The notes beneath the pieces were generated by a model. It made no database searches and was not told the origin of the DNA. It saw only the letters and a program-made list of their open reading frames with translations. A stretch of DNA of 64,000 nucleotides, taken from the NCBI RefSeq assembly GCF_016342405.1, contig NZ_JAEINN010000003.1, positions 186,001 to 250,000 on the forward strand, read 5' to 3'. This stretch comes from Maridesulfovibrio ferrireducens. Its GTDB lineage: Bacteria > Desulfobacterota > Desulfovibrionia > Desulfovibrionales > Desulfovibrionaceae. Made by a program: the position numbers and the translations under genes. Positions 25,263 to 34,411 of the stretch are shown here, piece after piece. Position 1 is the stretch's first letter. Each line of letters starts with the position of its first letter.

Positions 25263-25640
25263 TCTATTCCTCCTCAAGAAAGTCGTAACTTCCTACTCAA
25301 AATCAACGATTATTTCAATAAAAATGAGGGGATGCATAACGCCTGTAACATGCTCAGACGACATCAAAGCAGACTACACAAAGATATTGAGAAAAAATTC
25401 ACACACATTAACATAACGATATGCCACCAAGTTAATTGTAATATTAATGCAGTAAATAAATTATCTATAAATATTTAACACTCAACACTGCAAAGTTATA
25501 TGAAGGCATAGTAAAATTTGAAATTTCACCTTAGAATTTATGAATAAAAATATACAAACAACATTTAATTAATCTCTATTTAATGCTTTTTATTTACATA
25601 AAATTTTCTAAAAAGACTCAAGAAAAATTCAATTACTTAG
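25263..25640. other. AT-rich region upstream of the cytochrome c3 gene
   Basis: No credible ORF. It must hold the minus-strand promoter and leader of the cytochrome gene, but I could not define a convincing -35/-10 pair or -24/-12 element. A TGGCAT on the minus strand near 25420-25430 lacks the -12 GC of a sigma-54 promoter. Confidence 0.6.
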
Positions 25641-25683
25641 AAAAAACAAAAAGCCTCTCCTTACAATGTAAAAAGAGGCTTTT
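25641..25683 (-). terminator. Terminator of the BMP-type ABC transporter operon
   Basis: AAAAGCCTCT (25649-25658) pairs with AGAGGCTTTT (25674-25683). The A-rich left flank (25641-25652) gives a U-run on the minus strand. It lies 20 bases after the ATPase gene stop. Confidence 0.85.
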
Positions 25684-25702
25684 ATAATATTATTATAAGG
25701 TC

Positions 25703-27244
25703 TTATTCCCTGACACCTGCCATCAACAACCCGATATTATCAAGCTTAGCAGTATCAGACACATGAAATTCATCCATAATTTGCCCACAATACATCACAG
25801 CGATACGATCAGCCAACTGAATGGCTTCACCCAGATCTCCGGTTATAAGCAATATTCCGGCCATTTTACGGGCTTCCAAAAGTTTATTCCAAACTTCCTC
25901 AGTGGCAGAGATATCAAGTCCCTGAGTAGGCTGTTCAGCGACTATAAGATGCGGCTGACGATAAAGCTCACGGGCCAATACCATCTTTTGCAAATTTCCA
26001 CCTGAAAGCTGCCAAGCCAGAGCCTGAATTCTGCCGGGGCGAACGTCATAATCTTTGACGAGCTCCTCAGCTATTTTTGCAGCTTTATCGCGTTGAAGTA
26101 TGGGACCGGCAGAGAACCCCTGACGGGTTGTTAAGAGCAAATTATCAACCAGATCCAGATTTCGGGCAGTAGCAAGATCAAGCCTGTCCTCGGGAATATA
26201 TGACATAGAATTATTCCACGTCATTTCCGCAAAAAACTTGCGCCAAGGCTTGTTCATTATAAAAATTGTATCCTTGGGAGGCTTGCGAAGTCCGCTTACG
26301 CCCTCTACCAATTCTTGCTGACCATTTCCGGCAACACCGACGATGGCGACAATTTCACCCTTATGTACATCAAGGCTGATATCACGAAGCCCTATCCCGG
26401 TCATGTTCTTTACTTCAAGAACCTTATCACCGATTTCAACTTCTTCTTTATTTACTTCAAGCAAAATCTCTTTACCGACCATCCGACAAGCTAGATCTGC
26501 TTTTGATGTAATTTTATCTCTTGGAACTTCCGCATCAATTTTCCCGCGGCGTAAAATAGCTACGTCATCGGCGATTGCCATAACTTCTTCAAGCTTATGA
26601 CTGATGAAAACAACAGATTTGCCAAGTCTAGTCATAGCCCAGAGAGCCTCGAAAAGACGAAATGCTTCGCGGGGAGTGAGCACAGCCGTAGGTTCATCAA
26701 AAATAAGAACCCGACTTTCTCTATAGAGTAATTTTAAAATTTCAACGCGCTGTTTCTCACCCATGGAAAGATCAGAAATTCTGGCAGTAGGATCAATTTC
26801 AAGCTCGTAATCTTCTGCAAGCTTACGGACTCTATCATTCATTTCACGGGGATTAACAAAAAAAGAACCTTCCTGACCAAGAAGTACATTCTCAGCAACC
26901 GTCATGGTATCAACCAGCATAAAATGCTGATAAACCATACCGATTCCGGCTTTAATAGCATCCTTTGAAGAGGTGAAATCTGCACGCACCCCATCGACTT
27001 CAATATAACCTTCGTCAGGCTTAAAGCGTCCGGCAAGCATACTCATCAAAGTACTTTTACCTGCTCCGTTTTCACCAAGTAATGCCTTGATACGACCGGG
27101 ATACAGATCAAGTGAAATATTATCATTCGCAACGACTTTACCAAACCGCTTGGTGAGACCTTTTAAGGATATCAACGGAGAAGCGTCAGTAAATCCTGTT
27201 GCTTTTTGAGAGTCCGGACGGGTTAAATCCTGTTGTCCATTCAT
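25703..27244 (-). CDS. ABC transporter ATPase of the BMP/nucleoside uptake type (YufO-like)
   Basis: A 513-residue protein with two ABC cassettes. In the first, Walker A is GENGAGKS (near 56-63), the signature LSMGEKQRVEI and Walker B VLIFDEPTAVLT. In the second, the P-loop is degenerate (VGVAGNGQQEL), as is normal for the RbsA/YufO group, while the signature LSGGNLQKMVLAREL and the AEQPTQGLD loop are kept. So probably only one site is fully catalytic. It is the last gene of the substrate-binding / permease / permease / ATPase row. The likely substrates are purine nucleosides or bases, suggested by the family and by the phosphoribosyltransferase gene just upstream. Confidence 0.93.
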   Translation of the reverse strand: MNGQQDLTRPDSQKATGFTDASPLISLKGLTKRFGKVVANDNISLDLYPGRIKALLGENGAGKSTLMSMLAGRFKPDEGYIEVDGVRADFTSSKDAIKAGIGMVYQHFMLVDTMTVAENVLLGQEGSFFVNPREMNDRVRKLAEDYELEIDPTARISDLSMGEKQRVEILKLLYRESRVLIFDEPTAVLTPREAFRLFEALWAMTRLGKSVVFISHKLEEVMAIADDVAILRRGKIDAEVPRDKITSKADLACRMVGKEILLEVNKEEVEIGDKVLEVKNMTGIGLRDISLDVHKGEIVAIVGVAGNGQQELVEGVSGLRKPPKDTIFIMNKPWRKFFAEMTWNNSMSYIPEDRLDLATARNLDLVDNLLLTTRQGFSAGPILQRDKAAKIAEELVKDYDVRPGRIQALAWQLSGGNLQKMVLARELYRQPHLIVAEQPTQGLDISATEEVWNKLLEARKMAGILLITGDLGEAIQLADRIAVMYCGQIMDEFHVSDTAKLDNIGLLMAGVRE

Positions 27245-27255
27245 GTCGATCCTAC

Positions 27256-28176
27256 CTACCCTTCCGGTTCAATGTTAATTCCGAGATGTGCTGGAGAATT
27301 CCCTCCGCGCCCTCTGACAGCGGAAAAAACCAACACCAGAATAGTAAGAGCATATGGCAGCATCAACAGAAGTGAAGAAGGAATATGTGTACCTATAGCT
27401 TGAAGTCTAAGCTGAAAAGCCATTACACCGCCGAAAAGATAAGCTCCGAAAACAGCTCTTCCCGGACGCCAGAATGCAAAAATAACCAAGGCAACCGCAA
27501 TCCAGCCTCTGCCGCCTGCAAGACCGTTCGCCCATAGATGGGTGTATGCAAGTGAAAGATATGCTCCGCCAAGACCAATCAAAAAACCACCGCCGAGCAG
27601 CGCCATCCAGCGCAGTCTTACGGCTTTAAGTCCGGCAGCGGCGGCGGCAGCAGGCTTTTCGCCGACAGCTGTTATAGCTAACCCCATACTGGTTCTGTTA
27701 ATAAAAAGCATTAACAGAAGTGGAATGAAATAGGACACATATACAAGAGTATCCTGTCTAAAAAAGATTTTTCCTATGTAAGGAATAGAGGAAATAAACG
27801 GGATAGAAAACTTATGGAATCCGGCTGCTGACATCCCTATATAAGGAGTCCCGAGAAAATGACAAAGGCCTACGCCGAGTATCGTTAAGGCAAGGCCTGA
27901 AACTACCTGATTACCAAGACAGGTAATACAAACGAAACCATGCAGCATTGCCATCATAGATCCGGCAAGACCTCCGCACACAAATCCCAGCCATGGATTT
28001 CCGGTTGTATAGCTGACAAAGAATGCAACAAAAGCCGCCATACTCATCATCCCCTCAACTCCGAGATTAAGCACGCCGCCCTTCTCAGTGAGAATCTCAC
28101 CAAGAGTTGCGTACAAAATAGGGGTACCGGACTGAACTGTCGCAGCCAGCAGAGGAACAATAAAACTTTCCAGCAT
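27256..28176 (-). CDS. ABC transporter permease (YufQ-like)
   Basis: A 306-residue membrane protein of the BPD_transp_2 family (LivH/RbsC/YufQ), with eight to ten helices. The N-terminal segment GTPILYATLGEILTEKGGVL is characteristic of the BMP-associated permeases, and NLGVEGMMSMAAFVAF follows. It partners with the 28222-29280 permease to form the heterodimeric channel. It starts 45 bases after that gene and is followed by the ATPase 11 bases later. Substrate is inferred from the operon. Confidence 0.92.
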   Translation of the reverse strand: MLESFIVPLLAATVQSGTPILYATLGEILTEKGGVLNLGVEGMMSMAAFVAFFVSYTTGNPWLGFVCGGLAGSMMAMLHGFVCITCLGNQVVSGLALTILGVGLCHFLGTPYIGMSAAGFHKFSIPFISSIPYIGKIFFRQDTLVYVSYFIPLLLMLFINRTSMGLAITAVGEKPAAAAAAGLKAVRLRWMALLGGGFLIGLGGAYLSLAYTHLWANGLAGGRGWIAVALVIFAFWRPGRAVFGAYLFGGVMAFQLRLQAIGTHIPSSLLLMLPYALTILVLVFSAVRGRGGNSPAHLGINIEPEG

Positions 28177-28221
28177 TTATATCACCCGATTAGATTTCAA
28201 ACTGAGCTGATGCACAGCCGT

Positions 28222-29280
28222 CTATTTCTTCCGTGTTATCTTGTATGTAACCAGCATTTGTCCAGCAAGCACCGACATAAGAATAAGTCCTTCCATGATC
28301 GACCCGAAGGCGGCAGGCACTTGAAGTTCAAGCTGCAAATTTTCCACTCCCACCCTGAGAGCCGCAAGCAAATAAGCAGAAATAGCAATATAGAGAGGAT
28401 GCAGTCTGGCAAGCCACGCCACAACAATTGCGGTATAACCGTACCCGACCATGATACTCGGCTGAAGCCTGTTGACGACAGCGGAAGTTTCAATACACCC
28501 GGCCCATCCGGCAAGCCCGCCGGAAACAGCCATAACAAGAATAGTGAGCATCCCGTAAGGAAGGCGTGAATACATGGAAACGCGCTCACCTTCCCCCGCA
28601 ACCTTTATCTCAAAGCCTAAACGGGTATACCGCATAAAGGCCCACATACCGATCCCGGCCGCCACACATACGGCGAATCCCCAATGCAGCCGACTGGTTC
28701 CAATCTGACCGATAATAGCATTCGAGGTAAACTCGGGGGTAATCGGAAAACCGAAACTTTTAGGATCTTTCCAGACTCCGAAAACCAGATATTCCAGAAG
28801 GAGTATGGCAATATAATTGAGCATCAAGGTTGAAATTATTTCATTAACCTTTAACTTAAGACGCAAAATGGCAGGGATATAGGCCCAGAATCCACCAAAA
28901 ATTGCAGCCATGATAAACATTAAAGGCATGAGCAGATAACCCGGAAGATCAGGAAAATTCAAGGCCGCCCAAGTCGCCCCGATGGCTCCCAAGGCAAACT
29001 GTCCTTCTGCTCCGATATTCCAGACCTGCATTCTGAAAGCAGTTGCAACACCAAGTGCGCAAAGAAAAATAGGGATAGATTTTAACAGGGCATCTTCCAA
29101 AGCCCAAGACGCACCAAAAGACCCCTGCCAAAGCACAAGAAGTCCTTCCACAGCTGATTTTCCCTGCAATTCAAGTAGAAGCGCACTCGCTCCTAAAGAA
29201 AGAACCAGAGCACCCACGACAATAAACGGGGCGCCCCAGTTCCAGGGTTCATCGCGCTTTTGTAACCGATAACCCAACAT
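28222..29280 (-). CDS. ABC transporter permease (YufP-like)
   Basis: A 352-residue membrane protein, the second permease of the pair. Typical landmarks are FRMQVWNIGAEGQFALGAIG, ILRLKLKVNEIISTLMLNYI (periplasmic to membrane boundary) and a GYGYTAIVVAWLARLHPLYI segment near the end. It begins eight bases after the substrate-binding gene ends, in one operon. Its N-terminus is cytoplasmic (MLGYRLQKRDEPWNWG) before the first helix. Confidence 0.92.
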   Translation of the reverse strand: MLGYRLQKRDEPWNWGAPFIVVGALVLSLGASALLLELQGKSAVEGLLVLWQGSFGASWALEDALLKSIPIFLCALGVATAFRMQVWNIGAEGQFALGAIGATWAALNFPDLPGYLLMPLMFIMAAIFGGFWAYIPAILRLKLKVNEIISTLMLNYIAILLLEYLVFGVWKDPKSFGFPITPEFTSNAIIGQIGTSRLHWGFAVCVAAGIGMWAFMRYTRLGFEIKVAGEGERVSMYSRLPYGMLTILVMAVSGGLAGWAGCIETSAVVNRLQPSIMVGYGYTAIVVAWLARLHPLYIAISAYLLAALRVGVENLQLELQVPAAFGSIMEGLILMSVLAGQMLVTYKITRKK

Positions 29281-29288
29281 AAATTATA

Positions 29289-30362
29289 TTACTCTGTGTT
29301 TCCGACGACGCCTTCGACAAACCAAGACATGCCGAGAAGTTTAGGATCGTCAAGAGTCTGACCGGCAGGAATAATTACTTTGCCAGCCTGATTTTTAAGA
29401 GGACCGACAAAGATTGCATTGTTGCCTGCAACAATTTCAGCTTTGGCAGCATTAACTTTGTCCTGAACATTCTGCGGAACCATAGAACCGAAAGGAGCGA
29501 TATCAACTACGCCCTGATCCATGCCCCACCACAGAGACTCATTACCCTGCCAAACACCGTCACGAACCTGCTCAACAACATTTGTGAAGAGAGGTGCCCA
29601 GTTCCAGACTGCGGCAGTAAGGTGAGATTTAGGAGCAAGTCTAGCCATATCGGAGTTGTAACCGATGGAGTATTTTCCGCGTTCCTGTGCAGCTTCCTGA
29701 GGACCGGGTGAATCCTGATGCTGAGTAATAACATCAGCCCCCATGTCGAGAAGGCTGATAGCTGCGTCTTTTTCAAGAGCAGGGTCATACCAAGTCTTTG
29801 TCCATACAACACGAACAGTAGCTTTAGGATTCACAGCGCGAGCACCGAGGGTGAATGCGTTGATTCCGCGAATTACTTCGGGAATCGGGAAAGCCGCAAC
29901 ATAACCGATGATGTTGCTTTTGCTCATCATACCGGCAACCATACCTGTGAGGTAACGAGCCTGATACATGCGGCCGAAATAGTTGGTCATATTAGGAGTA
30001 GTCTTGAATCCTGAGCAATGCATGAATGCAACGTTAGGGAACTTCTTGGAAACTTTGACCATAGGGTCCATGTAACCGAAGCTTGTTCCGAAAATGACGT
30101 CGTATCCTTTGCGTGCGAAGTTAAGAACTACGCGCTCGGAGTCTGTGCCTTCAGCAACGGACTCAACAAAAGAAGATTCAACATAAGGAAGTTTATCAAT
30201 AGCAAGACGGCCCTGATCCTGAGCATATGAATAGCCTGCATCAGCAACAGGAGAAATGTAGACAAAGCCAACTTTGACTTTTTTCTTGGCATCGGCAAAA
30301 GCAACAGTTGCCATCATTACAGACATTGCAGCAACGATGACCATGATCATTAACTTACGCAT
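29289..30362 (-). CDS. BMP/PnrA-type periplasmic substrate-binding protein
   Basis: A 357-residue binding protein for the ABC transporter. MRKLMIMVIVAAMSVMMATVAFA is a cleavable signal peptide with AFA-DA at the cleavage site and no lipobox, so it is a free periplasmic protein rather than a lipoprotein. KVGFVYISPVADAGYSYAQDQG and FGTSFGYMDPM are the BMP/PnrA (purine nucleoside receptor) motifs. ATG 30362 is chosen for its GGAG upstream; a 40-codon upstream extension would put a hydrophobic non-signal stretch in front. First gene of the transporter operon. Confidence 0.93.
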   Translation of the reverse strand: MRKLMIMVIVAAMSVMMATVAFADAKKKVKVGFVYISPVADAGYSYAQDQGRLAIDKLPYVESSFVESVAEGTDSERVVLNFARKGYDVIFGTSFGYMDPMVKVSKKFPNVAFMHCSGFKTTPNMTNYFGRMYQARYLTGMVAGMMSKSNIIGYVAAFPIPEVIRGINAFTLGARAVNPKATVRVVWTKTWYDPALEKDAAISLLDMGADVITQHQDSPGPQEAAQERGKYSIGYNSDMARLAPKSHLTAAVWNWAPLFTNVVEQVRDGVWQGNESLWWGMDQGVVDIAPFGSMVPQNVQDKVNAAKAEIVAGNNAIFVGPLKNQAGKVIIPAGQTLDDPKLLGMSWFVEGVVGNTE

Positions 30363-30540
30363 TATCCACTCCTTAAAAATACAAAACGATTTTTGATCCT
30401 GAAAGTCCGTGTTTAACGGCTCCCTCCCTTCAACAACAAAAAAACAACCAAAAAAGAAAATACTAAAGCAACTCCCCGGCATTACATACCCGGCAGTTGA
30501 CCAGTATTATTTAATCGGCTTGTTACAACCTTTAAATATA

Positions 30541-30569
30541 ATTAAGATTTATTAAAAATAAATCTTAAT
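30541..30569 (-). terminator. AT-rich palindrome after the phosphoribosyltransferase gene
   Basis: ATTAAGATTTATT-AAA-AATAAATCTTAAT is a perfect 13-bp inverted repeat six bases after the gene's stop. It is made almost only of A and T, so it is a weak terminator and may instead be a binding site or a replication-prone palindrome. Confidence 0.5.
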
Positions 30570-30574
30570 AGATT

Positions 30575-31060
30575 TTATTCACCCTGCGAACTCTTTACAA
30601 TAGGCTGTACAAACTGAGTTTCGCTGTCCCATGGAAATAAAATCCATGTATCCTGACTGACCTCAGTTATAAAAGTATCAACCAGAGCTCTACCTTCAGG
30701 CTTGGCATAAACGGTGGCAAAATGAGCTTTAGGCACCATTTCTCTGACCAGTTTGGCTGTCTTGCCGGTATCAACAAGGTCGTCAACCAGAAGCCAGCCT
30801 TCGCCATCCCCTTCAAAACCTTTGAGTACAGTAGATTTCTTTTCCTGCACTTTCCAGTCATAAGTTGAAATGCAAACCGTGTCGATAAGTCTTATGTCCA
30901 TTTCGCGGGCTAAAATTGCAGCCGGAACAAGCCCGCCACGGGTAATAGCTAAAATGCCTTTAAAAGGACCAAGTTCCAGAAGCCGTCTCGACAATTCTCT
31001 GGAATCTCTATGCAACTTATCCCATGAAATCAGAAAAGTTTTTCTATAATTATCTGCCAC
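30575..31060 (-). CDS. gpt: Xanthine/guanine phosphoribosyltransferase
   Basis: A 161-residue type I phosphoribosyltransferase. The PRPP-binding motif [13 protein letters not shown] is at 90-102, [12 protein letters not shown] at 40-51, and [12 protein letters not shown] matches the Gpt loop. It converts xanthine or guanine plus PRPP to XMP or GMP at the inner face of the membrane. It lies just upstream of the BMP-type ABC transporter on the same strand, about 210 bases away, so transport and trapping of purines are encoded together. Whether they share a promoter is not clear because of the AT palindrome between them. Confidence 0.93.
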   Translation of the reverse strand: MADNYRKTFLISWDKLHRDSRELSRRLLELGPFKGILAITRGGLVPAAILAREMDIRLIDTVCISTYDWKVQEKKSTVLKGFEGDGEGWLLVDDLVDTGKTAKLVREMVPKAHFATVYAKPEGRALVDTFITEVSQDTWILFPWDSETQFVQPIVKSSQGE

Positions 31061-31363
31061 GGCAGTTCACCCTTAAATTTTCGATATAAACATACTGAAA
31101 TTAATATCCGCCAATCGGCTCAATAGATTTTTCCATCAGCCACGCGGTTTTCCCTAGCCCATGGAAGGGTTCAGGGCAACATAAAAAAATTACGGACTTA
31201 CTTTATTATCTTAATCCTTCAATCAATACGCCTTACTCTGAACAACGTTAACATCCTATAAATAGCAATATTTTAATTTTACATAAAGCGTCTGCAAGGT
31301 TAATAGAATTGCTGAGAATCAAATATACCATACTTAAAAGTCACACCAAGGTACTGTTAAAAA
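31061..31363. other. Intergenic region between gpt and the GGDEF gene
   Basis: This ~300-base stretch holds the divergent promoters of gpt (minus) and the GGDEF gene (plus). On the minus strand a frame ending at 31101 reads FHGLGKTAWLMEKSIEPIGG and looks protein-like for about 30 codons, but has no ribosome-binding site and no matching start. I see no riboswitch-like fold. Confidence 0.5.
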
Positions 31364-32449
31364 ATGAAAAACAATTCATCCATCGGTTTCCCTCGTCTCG
31401 TGATTTTACCCATTATTTTCATATTGACTGTTTCAGCAATATTCCTTTTTCATACTATTATAGTTGAGCAGCAACGACTGAACAATGTGAAACAATGCCT
31501 CGAAGACATCCGCTCCGATGCGTACAGAATAGCAGGTAAAAATATTACAACACGCACATCCTATGAGGCTGAACGATTATCAAATCTTATCAAAAAGCTT
31601 AAAGATATTAAAAAAGACAATTCTTTTTACACTGTCATAAATGCCAACAACAAAAAACTGATAAACTTGGCTGAAAATTTTTTGAAAGCTTCTATAAATC
31701 CACAGGATATCCAACCTGAACAATCAATTTTATACCTAACAAATTCCTTGGATGAAGTAATAATCAACACTCTGGTAAATATCGATAAAGAATACAAAGC
31801 TTCACTTCGTGATACAATCAAAATGGAATACAGCATTATTATTTTGATATGTATCTTTATCGTTCTTCAATATTTTATAGCTGACGCCTACATGAAACGA
31901 AGATTAATTCAGCAGGAATTGGAACATCAAGAATCTGAAAGCATTATCAAAAAACTGTCCGAAAGAGACACTCTTACTAATCTTCCCGGCAGGAAAAAAT
32001 TCTATGAGGAAGCGGACAGAGAAATTGCAACCGCTACCAGATACAGCTCAGATCTGGTACTCATCAAAATGGATATTCATGATTTTAAAGGAATAAATCA
32101 AAAATACGGACAGAAGGCCGGTGATAAAATCTTAGCCAGATTTGCTAGAATGGTTCGAAAAAATTTAAGACGACCGGACAGTTTTTTCCGCGTAGGCGGA
32201 GATAAATTTGTAATACTTGCACCCCACACTTCAAGTGAAAACGCTCAAAAACTTGCTGAAAAAATCAACTTACTGGTTAAAAAAGATAAGACAACAAGTT
32301 CCATTTCACTTAAAATAAATACCGGAATTGCCCCATGCGTCAAAGGTTGTTCATCCGAAACGCTGATGAAAGAAGCGTCTTCAGCATTAAAATCATCTAA
32401 AATACGAGGAGCCGGTAAAGTTGCTGTTTATGAAAAGTCAGAAAACTAG
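31364..32449 (+). CDS. Membrane GGDEF-domain protein with degenerate GGDKF signature
   Basis: 361 residues. Membrane helix 1 at ~12-33 and helix 2 at ~156-176 enclose a periplasmic helical sensor region of ~120 residues. A coiled linker (QQELEHQESESIIKKL) leads to a GGDEF domain at ~200-355. The start RDTLTNLPGRKKFYEEAD and the metal aspartate in KMDIHDF (237) are normal, but the signature is GGDKF (278-282). Lysine replaces the catalytic Glu/Asp, so cyclase activity is doubtful; GTP binding or an effector role is possible. It ends 18 bases before the S9 peptidase gene, with which it may be co-transcribed. Confidence 0.9.
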   Translation: MKNNSSIGFPRLVILPIIFILTVSAIFLFHTIIVEQQRLNNVKQCLEDIRSDAYRIAGKNITTRTSYEAERLSNLIKKLKDIKKDNSFYTVINANNKKLINLAENFLKASINPQDIQPEQSILYLTNSLDEVIINTLVNIDKEYKASLRDTIKMEYSIIILICIFIVLQYFIADAYMKRRLIQQELEHQESESIIKKLSERDTLTNLPGRKKFYEEADREIATATRYSSDLVLIKMDIHDFKGINQKYGQKAGDKILARFARMVRKNLRRPDSFFRVGGDKFVILAPHTSSENAQKLAEKINLLVKKDKTTSSISLKINTGIAPCVKGCSSETLMKEASSALKSSKIRGAGKVAVYEKSEN

Positions 32450-32467
32450 CCGAATACATTTTCCGTC

Positions 32468-34408
32468 ATGATAAAATACAAATCACTACTTACTCTTATC
32501 GCAATATCCGCTCTGCTCTTGAGCTTTACCGCATGTGCAAAAACTAAGATTGAAGTTAAGTCGAAAATAGAAAGCAGTGGCGGAAGAGTCGACAAAACCG
32601 AACTTATTCCACTACGGGATTTCTTTAAAAATCCTGTTGCGAGCGAGTTCAGCATCTCTCCGAACGGAAATAAAGTTGCGTGGAAAGCCCCGTGGCAGAA
32701 CCGCATGAATATTTTCGTAAAAGATCTACCATCCGGGGCGGTAAACCGCATAACCTCCAGTACCAACCGTGACATTTCAGGTTATTACTGGGTTGGAAAT
32801 GAACGCATCCTTTATGGTCAGGACCTCGGCGGAGATGAGAATTTCCACACCTACTGCGCTCCTGTAGACGGAAGCGGAGCGGTGGATTTAACTCCTTTTG
32901 AAAATACTAGAACAGGTCTTGTAGACGAGCTTGAAAACGACGACGAAAATATTTTAATCACAATGAATAAGCGGGATGCCCGTTTTTTTGACGTATTTAA
33001 ACTAAACGTCATTACAGGAGAACTGACCCTTGTAGCGCAAAATCCCGGAAATATTACAGGCTGGATGACTGACAATGCCGGAAATCTGAGAGTTGCCATT
33101 GCAACTCAGGGCGGTAACAATATAATTCTCTACCGTAAAAACATTGAAGATGAATTTACTCCCATCAAGACTCTCGATTTCCGAACCTCATTTTCACCGC
33201 TGTTTTTCAGTTTTGATGACAACAAAATTTATGTTTCCACAAACATTGATCGCGATAAATCCGCAATTTATCTGTTCAATCCCGAAAGCAAAAAACTTGA
33301 AGAAATGATCTTCGAACATCCCGATGTTGATGCCGAAAACCTCATAAGATCTAAGAAACGCAAAGTCATAACAGGTGCAGGATACTACTCTGATAAACAT
33401 CACTATGTGTTCTTTGATGACGAAAGAGAAGAAGTTCAGAACGAGCTTGAAGCCCTGCTGCCCGGCTATGAAGTAGTTGTTACCGGTCTCAATAAAGATG
33501 AAACCCAAATGGTAGTCAGGACTTATTCCGACCGAAGCCTCGGAGCTGGATACATTTACGACATTCCGAATAAAAAGCTTGAGAAAATTGCCGATGTCAG
33601 CCCTTGGTTTGATGAATCCCGCATGGCGGAAACTAAGCCTATCACCTTCACGTCGCGTGACGGACTTACTATTAACGGTTACCTGAGCCTTCCCGTCGGA
33701 ATCCCTGCCACGAATCTACCGATGGTACTTAACCCGCATGGCGGTCCATGGGCCAGAGATCATTGGGGATTTAATCCTGAAACGCAATTCCTGAACAATA
33801 GAGGGGTCGCGGTTCTGCAAGTTAATTTTCGAGGTTCTACAGGATACGGCAGAGAGTTCTGGGAAAAAGGGTTCAAACAATGGGGCCGCACAATGCAGAA
33901 TGATCTGACCGATGCGGTAAAATGGGCTATAGATCAAAATATTGCAGACCCTGAAAAAGTGGCCATATACGGCGCATCCTATGGTGGGTATGCAACTCTT
34001 GCAGGTCTGACTTATACACCCGACCTGTATGCTTGCGGTATTGATTATGTAGGGCCGTCAAATCTTTTTACTTTAATGAATTCCTTCCCCCCATACTGGG
34101 AGTCAGAAAAAGATCGTTTTTATACGATGGTCGGCGACCCTGTTCGAGATAAAAAACTGCTTGAAGAAATATCACCTGCTTTCCACGTTGACCAAATAAC
34201 CGCCCCCCTTTTTGTAGCCCAAGGAGCAAATGATCCACGCGTAAAAAAAGCTGAATCAGACCAGATTGTTGAAGCCCTTCAAAAGCGCGGAATCGCCGTA
34301 GAATACATGGTGAAAGATAACGAAGGGCATGGTTTTATGAATCAGGAAAACAAATTTGAATTCTATGAAGCAATGGAAACGTTTTTGAATAAACATTTAT
34401 TGCAGTAA
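32468..34408 (+). CDS. S9 family (prolyl oligopeptidase-like) serine peptidase, exported
   Basis: A 646-residue two-domain peptidase. The N-terminus has a signal sequence (LLTLIAISALLLSFTACAK). Cys23 follows SFTA, close to a lipobox, so it is probably a lipoprotein with its body outside the cytoplasmic membrane. Residues ~40-390 form a beta-propeller with DPP/TolB-like repeats. The C-terminal alpha/beta-hydrolase domain has catalytic Ser504 in GASYGGYA, Asp589 in GANDPR and His621 in NEGHGF. This is the acylaminoacyl-peptidase/DPP group. It would cleave short peptides in the periplasm. It is convergent with the flavoprotein gene, four bases apart. Confidence 0.93.
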   Translation: MIKYKSLLTLIAISALLLSFTACAKTKIEVKSKIESSGGRVDKTELIPLRDFFKNPVASEFSISPNGNKVAWKAPWQNRMNIFVKDLPSGAVNRITSSTNRDISGYYWVGNERILYGQDLGGDENFHTYCAPVDGSGAVDLTPFENTRTGLVDELENDDENILITMNKRDARFFDVFKLNVITGELTLVAQNPGNITGWMTDNAGNLRVAIATQGGNNIILYRKNIEDEFTPIKTLDFRTSFSPLFFSFDDNKIYVSTNIDRDKSAIYLFNPESKKLEEMIFEHPDVDAENLIRSKKRKVITGAGYYSDKHHYVFFDDEREEVQNELEALLPGYEVVVTGLNKDETQMVVRTYSDRSLGAGYIYDIPNKKLEKIADVSPWFDESRMAETKPITFTSRDGLTINGYLSLPVGIPATNLPMVLNPHGGPWARDHWGFNPETQFLNNRGVAVLQVNFRGSTGYGREFWEKGFKQWGRTMQNDLTDAVKWAIDQNIADPEKVAIYGASYGGYATLAGLTYTPDLYACGIDYVGPSNLFTLMNSFPPYWESEKDRFYTMVGDPVRDKKLLEEISPAFHVDQITAPLFVAQGANDPRVKKAESDQIVEALQKRGIAVEYMVKDNEGHGFMNQENKFEFYEAMETFLNKHLLQ

Positions 34409-34411
34409 CGA

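Noticed and set aside
30363-30574. Purine riboswitch before the BMP gene
   Set aside because: The spacer contains no three-way-junction pattern or the conserved loop bases; only an AT-rich palindrome is present.
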